NCBI GenBank assembly: GCA_037131165.1
Contig: JBAXRO010000018.1
Span: 1-32,907, forward strand
From: WLNJ01 sp037131165
GTDB lineage: Bacteria; Actinomycetota; Thermoleophilia; Solirubrobacterales; Solirubrobacteraceae
DNA length: 32,907 nt
Direction of reading: 5' to 3'
Shown piece after piece: positions 22,894-29,694 of this stretch. A program made the translations under genes and the position numbers. The first letter of the stretch is position 1. The number at the start of each line of letters is the position of its first letter. The notes beneath the pieces are model-generated. The model had not been told where the DNA came from. It ran no database searches and saw only the letters and a program-made list of their open reading frames with translations.

Positions 22894-24051
22894 CTAGGAC
22901 CGCGACCGGATGTGCGAGCAGCCAAGTACAAAGAGCGCCCTCAGCCGCTCGGCTGCCTCGACATCACCGTCGATTGAGGCGGCCTCAGCCGTGCCTGAGA
23001 GCCACCTGAGAGCCGAACCGGGGTCGGTTCGGACCGTGGCGTCAGCCGAGCCACAGCTGCCCGCGACGACAGACAGCGGACGGCCAGCGGCGACCGTGAC
23101 GGTCACGGCCTCCGAACCGTCCTGCGCATCGAGATGGACGACCGTGAAGCCCTGCCCGGCGGGAGCGGCGGCGATCGCAGCCGAGAGCAGGGACCACGTT
23201 GCCGCGGGCGGTAGCGCAGCCCCGTCCTCGAGCAGGTCGGTGATGGAATGCGGGGAGTCGATCAGGGCTCGCAGGACGGCGATGCCGTTCCTTCCGCGCG
23301 CTCCCCGGCTGCGGTGACCGAGCGCAGCCTTGGCGAGAGCCTCGGGGCGGCCCTTGACGACCAAGTCGCGATCACGGCGCCTGCGCTTGGCGCTGCGGGT
23401 CTCGATCACAGTGCGGCCGTCGTCGCTCGTGACCGCGATGACCCGGTCGCGCAGGTCGAGGTCGATCCTGAGCCGCGGTGCAACCCGGTGGAGCGACGGC
23501 AGCAATCCGATCAGGAGTTGGCCGGCAGCCGCGGGATCGACCTCGCCGAGGCTCCTGAGGGCCACAGCAGGGAGCATCGCTTCAGGGAGGCCATCCGTGG
23601 AACGCAAGCGAGCGAGCGCGTCGCCGATCCCGAGCGGGTCCGGATCGTTGACATCCAGCGAGTGCCCCGTAGCCAAGGCCTCGAACCGCCTGCCGATCTC
23701 CTGCGACTCAAGCACGGTTGACGGTGCGACAGCGGGCGCGCCAGCTTCTGAGGGGGCGATCGATGAGTCGAGGACGGACCGAGGCCGGCCGAGCGCGACG
23801 GATGAACCAACCGCAGGCTCCCACTCAACGCGAATTGCGGTCGGTGGTCCCGCCGAACGCCCCCGCACGGCAATCAGCAGATCAGCCTCCCTGCGAAGGA
23901 CAGCGGCCATCGCGGCCTGATCCGGTGAGCCGAAGGCAGCAGCCATCGGATTCCCCGGAGCAGTCGGGGACCGCTCCGCCTCGACCTGCCGCGCCACGTC
24001 CGGGACGGCCCGCAGATGACGGATCGAGTGGTCGGCGGCTTCTCCGGTCAT
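22894..24051 (-). CDS. unrecognised protein with two SCP2-like repeats
   Basis: 385 residues from the ATG at 24051. The N-terminal ~190 residues are unrecognised and Ala/Pro-rich. Two similar segments follow. Residues about 195-263 contain DLVVKGRPEALAKAALG and then an IAVLRALI helix. Residues about 301-374 contain DATVRTDPGSALRWLSG and then EAAERLRALF. Both fit the closing half of sterol-carrier-protein-2-like domains (beta strand, xDPxxLxxLLxG helix, xGDxxALxRLxxLF helix). A basic AKRRRRDR lies at 221-228. No HTH, signal peptide or membrane segment is evident. It sits 51 nt after argG and 15 nt before dnaE. TAACTT lies 9 nt before its ATG. The domain call is by eye; ligand binding, regulation or a structural role cannot be distinguished. 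Confidence 0.6.
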   Translation of the reverse strand: MTGEAADHSIRHLRAVPDVARQVEAERSPTAPGNPMAAAFGSPDQAAMAAVLRREADLLIAVRGRSAGPPTAIRVEWEPAVGSSVALGRPRSVLDSSIAPSEAGAPAVAPSTVLESQEIGRRFEALATGHSLDVNDPDPLGIGDALARLRSTDGLPEAMLPAVALRSLGEVDPAAAGQLLIGLLPSLHRVAPRLRIDLDLRDRVIAVTSDDGRTVIETRSAKRRRRDRDLVVKGRPEALAKAALGHRSRGARGRNGIAVLRALIDSPHSITDLLEDGAALPPAATWSLLSAAIAAAPAGQGFTVVHLDAQDGSEAVTVTVAAGRPLSVVAGSCGSADATVRTDPGSALRWLSGTAEAASIDGDVEAAERLRALFVLGCSHIRSRS

Positions 24052-24060
24052 GGACGACCG

Positions 24061-24066
24061 AAGTTA
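24061..24066 (-). promoter_or_regulatory. candidate -10 (TAACTT) for the SCP2-like gene and dnaE
   Basis: TAACTT on the minus strand lies 9 nt before the ATG at 24051, within the 51-nt gap after argG. It may let the dnaE segment be transcribed apart from the arginine genes. No clear -35. Confidence 0.3.
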
Positions 24067-24102
24067 ACGGCGACGCCGGACCTCGAAGGCCCTTTCGCCC
24101 GC

Positions 24103-25377
24103 TCAGTCCGAAGGTTTATCGGCTTCACGCAGCCGCCACGCCATGCGCGACTGAAGCGAGAACAGCTCGATGAAACCGGGCGAGGCCGTCTGCCGGAACA
24201 GGCCACCCGATTCGGAGAAGGTCGCCAGCTGCGAGTCGTAGACGGCGTTTGCCGACGCCCGAGTGATGACCGTGGCCGAGCCCTTGAACAGCCGGACTCC
24301 GATTTCCCCTGTGACCCGCTCGTTGGACGCCTCCATGTAGGCGTCGATGTCGGTGCGGAGCGGCTCCCACCAGAGTCCCGCGTAGACGAGGTAGGCCCAC
24401 TCCCGCTCGAGCCCTTCCTTGAATCGGTTCTGGTGGATCGTCCCGGTCAGGCGCTCGAGTTCGCGGTGGGCCTTGATCAGGATGTCCGCCGCCGGCACCT
24501 CGTAGATGTCGCGAACCTTCAGGCCGACGATCCGGTCCTCGAGGTGATCGACGATCCCGACACCGTGGGTGCAGCCGAGTTCCGCCACGCGGTCGATCAG
24601 CTCGACAAGCCCGAGGCGTTCGCCGTCGAGCGAGACCGGTACTCCGCGCTCGAAGCCGACCACGATGTCGAGCGGCTCATCCGGCGCCTTGGTCGGCGGC
24701 GTGACGAGCTGGAAGACGTCCTCGTTGGGTGCCTGGTCGAGATCCTCGATCCAGCGCCCCTCAGACGATCGACCCCACAGGTTGTCGTCGATCGAGTACG
24801 GAGCGACCTCGGTCCCGCCCTTGACCGGGATCCCATGCTCCCTTGCGTACTCGATCTCCTCCTCGCGGCCCATCGCCCAAGTTCGGACGGGGGCGATGAC
24901 TTTCAGCTCGGGCGCGAGGGTCGCAACGGTCGCCTCGATCCGGACCTGATCGTTCCCCTTGCCGGTGCAGCCGTGAGCGATGGTGTCGCAGCCGGTTTCA
25001 CGCGCCACATCGACTGCGATCTTCGCGATCAGAGGCCTGCCAAGCGCAGTGAACAATGGGTATCCACCGCCGTAAAGGGCATTCGAGCGGATCGCAGGAA
25101 GGACGTACTCGGAGGCAAACTCCTCTTGAGCGTCAACGACGCGACAGTCGACCGCGCCGAGGTCCCTTGCCTTGCCGGTCACGATGTCGTAATCCTCGTC
25201 GGGCTGCCCGAGGTTCACCGTGAGGGTCACTACTTCCGCCCCGTAGCGCTCTTGGATCCAATGCAGCATCACCGATGTGTCGAGGCCTCCGCTGTAGAGC
25301 AGCAGCACCCTGCCCACCTGGCCGGGTTCGGCCTGGTAGGACGCTGTGGTGGGTGGCTCTTCCTGATGGTTGCTCAT
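24103..25377 (-). CDS. argG: argininosuccinate synthase ArgG
   Basis: 424 residues from the ATG at 25377 (MSNHQEEPP). Joins citrulline and aspartate using ATP. The PP-loop SGGLDTS lies at 29-35; LTVNLGQPDEDY, IAHGCTGKGNDQVRIE, the AYGGGYPLF-like stretch NALYGGGYPLFTALGRPL and APVRTW mark the family. SIDDNLWGRSSEGRWIED is diagnostic. An earlier in-frame ATG at 25425 would add an Arg-rich, unconserved 16 residues and is rejected. TAGGCT lies 10 nt before the chosen ATG. It follows argD by 60 nt, the largest gap in the arg run, with argF and argR absent between them. Confidence 0.95.
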   Translation of the reverse strand: MSNHQEEPPTTASYQAEPGQVGRVLLLYSGGLDTSVMLHWIQERYGAEVVTLTVNLGQPDEDYDIVTGKARDLGAVDCRVVDAQEEFASEYVLPAIRSNALYGGGYPLFTALGRPLIAKIAVDVARETGCDTIAHGCTGKGNDQVRIEATVATLAPELKVIAPVRTWAMGREEEIEYAREHGIPVKGGTEVAPYSIDDNLWGRSSEGRWIEDLDQAPNEDVFQLVTPPTKAPDEPLDIVVGFERGVPVSLDGERLGLVELIDRVAELGCTHGVGIVDHLEDRIVGLKVRDIYEVPAADILIKAHRELERLTGTIHQNRFKEGLEREWAYLVYAGLWWEPLRTDIDAYMEASNERVTGEIGVRLFKGSATVITRASANAVYDSQLATFSESGGLFRQTASPGFIELFSLQSRMAWRLREADKPSD

Positions 25378-25387
25378 CCGATCGGAA

Positions 25388-25393
25388 AGCCTA
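25388..25393 (-). promoter_or_regulatory. candidate -10 (TAGGCT) of argG
   Basis: TAGGCT on the minus strand, same hexamer as before the mannosyltransferase gene, lies 10 nt before the argG ATG in the 60-nt argD-argG gap. It may mark an independent argG promoter; AGG could alternatively act as a weak ribosome binding site. Confidence 0.25.
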
Positions 25394-25437
25394 CGCGCCG
25401 CGGCTCGACTTCGCCGTGCGGCCATGATCGGAGCGCT

Positions 25438-26601
25438 TCACCCGAGCAGCCTCTCGAGGCGCTCGAGGGCGTCGTCGACCTGCTCCGCGGAGATCACCAG
25501 CGGCGGGACGAAGCGCAGCGTCTTCGGTCCGGTCGCGATCGTCACAAGCCTCTCCTCGAACAGCGCCCGCTCGACAACAGCCGGAGCGTCGCCGTGGATG
25601 TCGCACCCGACCATCAGCCCGCGGCCTCTGACCGCCTCGACTTTGGGCATCTCGGAGAGGCCGGCCCGCAGCCGCTCGCCGTTGGCCCTGACCGACGCCA
25701 GCAGTTCCGGCTCCGACACGACCTCGAGCGAGGCCAGGGCTGCAGCGGCCGTTACCGGCCCGCCGGCAAAAGTCGAGCCGTGGTCGCCCGCCCTGAGCGT
25801 GTCGGGAAGCCCCGGCCGCGCGACGAGCGCACCGACAGGCATTCCCCCGCCGACTCCCTTGGCAACCGTTATCGCATCGGGGACTACCGGAGTCTGCTCG
25901 TACGCCCAAAGGCTGCCGGTCCGCCCGGCACCGGTCTGGACTTCGTCGAGGATCATCAACGCACCGTGCCGGTCGCAGGCCTCGCGGGCGGCGATCAGCA
26001 CCTCATCGGGAATCGGATGAACGCCGCCCTCTCCCTGGATCGGCTCGATCAGCACGGCGGCAGTCTCCGCTCCGATCGCGTCCGCGAGGGCCCCGGGGTC
26101 GGCGCAGACCGAGGTGAAGCCAGGCACGAGAGGAGCGAAGGGCTCCTGCTTCTCCTTCTGCGGTGTGGCCGAAAGGGCCCCGAAGGTCCGGCCGTGGAAC
26201 CCTCCCTCCAGCACGACGAAGCCACCCCCCGGCTTGATCCTCCGAGCAAGCTTCAGGGCGGCCTCGTTGGCTTCAGCACCGCTGTTGCAGAGAAAGACCG
26301 GACCGCCCAGGGAACTGGTGGAGAGCACCTCGGCAAGCCTGATCCCCGGCTCGGTGTAGAAGAGGTTGGAGACGTGAATCAGCTTGCCGGCCTGCTCGCG
26401 GATCGCCTCGACCACCTTCGGATGGCAGTGACCGCAGTTGTCGACCGCGATCCCCGCAAGCAGGTCCAGGTAGGCATTGCCTTCGGAGTCGAACAGCTCG
26501 GCGCCCGACCCGGTGGTGAACTCCACCGGGAAGCGCCGGTAGTTGGGCATCAGGTGTGCGCCCTCCAGCGAGCGCAGCCGGTCGAGCCGGTCCGGTGTCA
26601 T
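25438..26601 (-). CDS. argD: acetylornithine aminotransferase ArgD
   Basis: 387 residues, full length. PLP class-III aminotransferase converting N-acetylglutamate semialdehyde to N-acetylornithine. Recognisable parts are YLDLLAGIAVDNCGHCHP, CNSGAEANEAALKLAR, GGFHGRTFGALSAT, EPIQGEGGV, the cofactor Asp in ILDEVQTGAGRTG, and PLP Lys248 in ITVAKGVGGG. The ATG at 26601 overlaps the argB stop as ATGA. The position within argCJB(D) identifies it as ArgD rather than an ornithine or GABA aminotransferase. Confidence 0.95.
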   Translation of the reverse strand: MTPDRLDRLRSLEGAHLMPNYRRFPVEFTTGSGAELFDSEGNAYLDLLAGIAVDNCGHCHPKVVEAIREQAGKLIHVSNLFYTEPGIRLAEVLSTSSLGGPVFLCNSGAEANEAALKLARRIKPGGGFVVLEGGFHGRTFGALSATPQKEKQEPFAPLVPGFTSVCADPGALADAIGAETAAVLIEPIQGEGGVHPIPDEVLIAAREACDRHGALMILDEVQTGAGRTGSLWAYEQTPVVPDAITVAKGVGGGMPVGALVARPGLPDTLRAGDHGSTFAGGPVTAAAALASLEVVSEPELLASVRANGERLRAGLSEMPKVEAVRGRGLMVGCDIHGDAPAVVERALFEERLVTIATGPKTLRFVPPLVISAEQVDDALERLERLLG

Positions 26602-27446
26602 GGGTTCGGGACGATCTTTGTTCCGCAGCCGTCAACCGTGAGGATCTCGAGCAGAAGCGAGTGGTCAACCCGCCCATCGACGATGTGGGCCGAGCGAACT
26701 CCGCCCATCACTGCGTCGGAACACGCCTTCAGCTTCGGTGCCATCCCACCACTTATCGCCGGGATCGCCGCCTCGACCTCACCCACCGTGGCCTGGGAGA
26801 CCAACGAGCCCTCGTCGGTCGGGTCGGCGAGCCAGCCGGCCACGTCGGTAAGGAAGACGATCTTTTCGGCCCCGAGCGCCCTTGCGATCGCCGATGCGGC
26901 CTCGTCTGCGTTGACGTTCATCGAGACCCCGTCCTTGTCGGCTGCGACCGAAGCCACGACCGGGATGTAGTCCTCGGCAACGTGGGTCAGGACACCGGTG
27001 TCGACGGAGACGATCCGGCCGACGTCACCAAGGTCCTCCCCTTCGGGCCCCGTCATCCGCTCGGCCCTGAGCATCATCCCGTCGTCGCCGCAAAGGCCGA
27101 CCCCGGGCTGACCGTGGCGACCGAGCCTGAGGACGATGTCCTTGTTGACCTTCCCGATCAGGACCATCTTCGCCACCTCGACCGTCTCGGGGTCGCTGCG
27201 ACGCAGGCCACCGATGAATTCGACCGGCAGCCCCAGCCGCTCCATCCACGACGTGATCTCCGGCCCCCCGCCGTGCACCACGATCGGGTTGAGCCCGACG
27301 TACTTGAGTAGCACGACGTCACGGGCGAATTCCTCTCGCAGGGTCGGGTCCTCCATCGCCGCTCCGCCGTACTTGATCACGATCGTGTGGCCCTGGAACT
27401 CCCTGATGTACGGGAGAGCTTCGAGCAGTGTGCCTACGTCGCGCAT
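26598..27446 (-). CDS. argB: acetylglutamate kinase ArgB
   Basis: 282 residues from the ATG at 27446 (MRDVGTLLEALPYI). Phosphorylates N-acetylglutamate. Amino-acid kinase fold: IKYGGAAM (Lys25), VHGGGPEI, GLCGDDG, NVNADEAASAIA and LTDVAGW. The N-terminal helix TLLEALPYIREFQG is the extension known from arginine-inhibited, hexameric kinases, so feedback inhibition by arginine is likely. A GGCGGA precedes the start at about 5 nt, and the argJ stop is 14 nt upstream. A longer in-frame N-terminus reaching 27527 would overlap argJ and is rejected. Confidence 0.95.
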   Translation of the reverse strand: MRDVGTLLEALPYIREFQGHTIVIKYGGAAMEDPTLREEFARDVVLLKYVGLNPIVVHGGGPEITSWMERLGLPVEFIGGLRRSDPETVEVAKMVLIGKVNKDIVLRLGRHGQPGVGLCGDDGMMLRAERMTGPEGEDLGDVGRIVSVDTGVLTHVAEDYIPVVASVAADKDGVSMNVNADEAASAIARALGAEKIVFLTDVAGWLADPTDEGSLVSQATVGEVEAAIPAISGGMAPKLKACSDAVMGGVRSAHIVDGRVDHSLLLEILTVDGCGTKIVPNP

Positions 27447-27460
27447 CGGTGTTCCGCCGT

Positions 27461-28699
27461 TCAAGTCGTGTATTCGCTGTTGATCGTCACGTACTCGTGC
27501 GAAAGGTCGGAGAAGAAGACCTCGCACGCCGCCCCACTCCCGGGAATCCTTACGAGGTACTCCACCTCGGGCCGGATCACTGCTGCTGCAAGAGCCCTCT
27601 CGTCATGGGGAACCCCGGATCCGGCCACGCAAACCGGTACACCCTCGATCTCGATGTCGATCGGCAGCCGCGGGTTGTCAGGCAGGGCCATCCCGACTGC
27701 GCCGAGGATCCGGCCCCAATTCGGGTCTCCCCCGTTCAGGGCGGCCTTGACCAACGGCGAGCCCGCAACCGTGCGGGCGACGTGTTCGACCAGTTCGTCG
27801 TCCCCGCCCTCGACCACGAGCCTCGCCACCCTCGCAGCCCCCTCGCCATCGGCGACGATCTGCAGCGCAAGCGAGCGAAGCAGCGAGTCGAGCGCCTCAC
27901 CGAGCCTGAGCTCGTCGGGACTCTCCGGCTCGACAGCAATCCCGGAAGCGCCGGAGGCCATCAGCAGAACTGCATCGTTGGTCGAGAGCTGCCCGTCGAC
28001 GCTGATCCGCTCGAACGAGCGACGGACAGTCGCTCCCAGCAGCAGCGACGCAGTGTCGGCACTCAGCTTCGCGTCGGTCTGGATGAAACAGAGCATCGTC
28101 GCGAACGAGGGCTGGATCATCCCCGCACCCTTGGCCTGGGCGCAGAGCCTGACCGTGCCCCCGGAGAGTTCGACCTCGAGGCTGGCGCTCTTCGGCCCAC
28201 GGTCGGTGGTGAGGATCGCCTCGGCCAGCTCGCCGGCCCCGTTCGGACCCAGCCGCTCGGCGATCCCGGGCAGGGCAGCAGCCACGGCCTGCGCATCGAG
28301 CCGGCGGCCGATGATCCCGGTCGAGAACACTGCGACAAGGTCTTCTTCGACCCCGAGGGCAGAGGCTGCCGCCGAGCGGATCGCGAGTGCGTCGCCGTAG
28401 CCGTCCTCCCCGGTTCCTGCATTTGCGTTCCCGGAATTGACGACTGCCACCCGCACCGACTCGGACCTCAGTCGCTCCCTGTTGACGAGCACCGGGGCCG
28501 CTGCAGCTGACGAACGGGTCTGCCTGAGCGAACTGACCGACTCCGGGGCATCGCAGCGGATCAGAGCGAGGTCCGGCTTACCCGACGGCTTGATCGAAGC
28601 CGAGCCTGCCGCCGCCTCGAAGCCGGCTGGCAACGAATCCGCGATCGGCGTTACGTGGGCCGGCTTCGGCACCCAGCGCGACTCGAACGGGTCGCTCAC
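27461..28699 (-). CDS. argJ: glutamate N-acetyltransferase ArgJ (ornithine acetyltransferase)
   Basis: 412 residues from GTG 28699, overlapping the argC stop as GTGA. Moves acetyl from N-acetylornithine to glutamate, closing the cyclic arginine pathway. It is made as a precursor that cleaves itself before a catalytic Thr. The site is intact: KGAGMIQPSFA|TMLCF, with Thr201 the predicted nucleophile. NSGNANAGTG, FSTGIIGRRL, NGGDPNWGRI and the C-terminal SDLSHEYVTINSEYTT are diagnostic. Whether it also uses acetyl-CoA (bifunctional type) cannot be told here. argA is not in the window. Confidence 0.95.
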   Translation of the reverse strand: MSDPFESRWVPKPAHVTPIADSLPAGFEAAAGSASIKPSGKPDLALIRCDAPESVSSLRQTRSSAAAAPVLVNRERLRSESVRVAVVNSGNANAGTGEDGYGDALAIRSAAASALGVEEDLVAVFSTGIIGRRLDAQAVAAALPGIAERLGPNGAGELAEAILTTDRGPKSASLEVELSGGTVRLCAQAKGAGMIQPSFATMLCFIQTDAKLSADTASLLLGATVRRSFERISVDGQLSTNDAVLLMASGASGIAVEPESPDELRLGEALDSLLRSLALQIVADGEGAARVARLVVEGGDDELVEHVARTVAGSPLVKAALNGGDPNWGRILGAVGMALPDNPRLPIDIEIEGVPVCVAGSGVPHDERALAAAVIRPEVEYLVRIPGSGAACEVFFSDLSHEYVTINSEYTT

Positions 28700-29694
28700 T
28701 TCAGGCCGGCCGTCTCGGGAAGATCGAACATCAGGTTGAGGCACTGCACGGCCTGCGATGCGGCACCCTTCCAGAGGTTGTCGATCGTGGCGATCGTCAC
28801 GGCTTTTCCGCTGGAGTGGGTGCGGACCGTGATCCGGCAGATGTTGGTCTCCCTGACCTCCCTCACCCCGGGCGAGTCGGTCGTGACCTCGACGAACGGC
28901 TCGTCGGCGTAGGCCTCTGCGTACATCGCGAACAGGTGATCCCCGTCGACGGGGTCCGAGAGATCGGAGTAGCAGGTGACCAGCTCTCCCTGATCGAGCG
29001 GAACGAGGTGCGGGACGAAAACGAGCGGGACATGAGCACCGAGGAAGCCGAGCTGCTCACCGATCTCAGGCTCGTGGCGGTGCCCGTCGAGGCCGTAGGC
29101 GGACATGTTCTCGGCAACCGAGACGAAGTGCGTGCGGCGATTCGTCGCCCTGCCGGCACCGGAAACTCCGCTCTTGGCATCGACCACCACGGAGGTGACG
29201 CAGCCGGCCCGCGCCAGCGGGGCCAGGCCAAGCAGCGTCGCCGTCGGGTAGCAACCTGGACAGGCGACGAGGTCCGCGCCGGCGATCCGCTCACGGTTCA
29301 GTTCGGGCAGCCCGTAGACCGCTGTCCCGAAGAGCTCCGGCGCACCGTGGGCCCCGTACCAGGACTCGTAGAGCGCTGGGTCCGAGAGGCGGAAGTCGGC
29401 CGACAGGTCGATGACCCTGATCCCGTGGGCGCGCAGCTTTGCCACGACCGACGCAGCCGCACCGTGAGGAAGGGCAACCACAGCGGCGTCGAGGCCCTTG
29501 AGGGCGTCGGGGTCGATCGGGTCGAGCCGGCGCTCCACTCGATGCTGGGGATAGAGGGCATCGAGCCTCTCGCCAACGTCCGATCGGGCCTGGACCGGGC
29601 CGAGCTCAAGGCCCGGGTGCCTGTCGATGATCCGCGCGGCAACCGCACCGGCGAAGCCGGCCGCTCCGATCACGGCGACGCGCGGCTCAGCCAC
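28696..29694 (-). CDS. argC: N-acetyl-gamma-glutamyl-phosphate reductase ArgC
   Basis: 332 residues from GTG 29694 (VAEPRVAVIGAAGFAG). Reduces acetylglutamyl phosphate with NADPH. The Rossmann motif VIGAAGFAG is at 8-16, catalytic Cys148 lies in CPGCYPTA, and SGVSGAGR and HRHEPEI follow, all typical. The start is fixed by GGAGGTGA at 29700-29707 with 5-nt spacing. A GTG at 29703 is too close to that site. The gene overlaps the end of pheT by 8 nt and argJ by 4 nt. Confidence 0.95.
   Translation of the reverse strand: MAEPRVAVIGAAGFAGAVAARIIDRHPGLELGPVQARSDVGERLDALYPQHRVERRLDPIDPDALKGLDAAVVALPHGAAASVVAKLRAHGIRVIDLSADFRLSDPALYESWYGAHGAPELFGTAVYGLPELNRERIAGADLVACPGCYPTATLLGLAPLARAGCVTSVVVDAKSGVSGAGRATNRRTHFVSVAENMSAYGLDGHRHEPEIGEQLGFLGAHVPLVFVPHLVPLDQGELVTCYSDLSDPVDGDHLFAMYAEAYADEPFVEVTTDSPGVREVRETNICRITVRTHSSGKAVTIATIDNLWKGAASQAVQCLNLMFDLPETAGLK

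Noticed and set aside
21406..22977. Long + strand frame opposite the 5' half of dnaE
   Set aside because: No recognisable domain; it lies wholly over the PHP and palm regions of dnaE.
24016..26970. Open frame of nearly 1000 codons on the + strand opposite argG, argD and part of argB
   Set aside because: Low-complexity, motif-free translation covering three certain genes; a codon-bias shadow.
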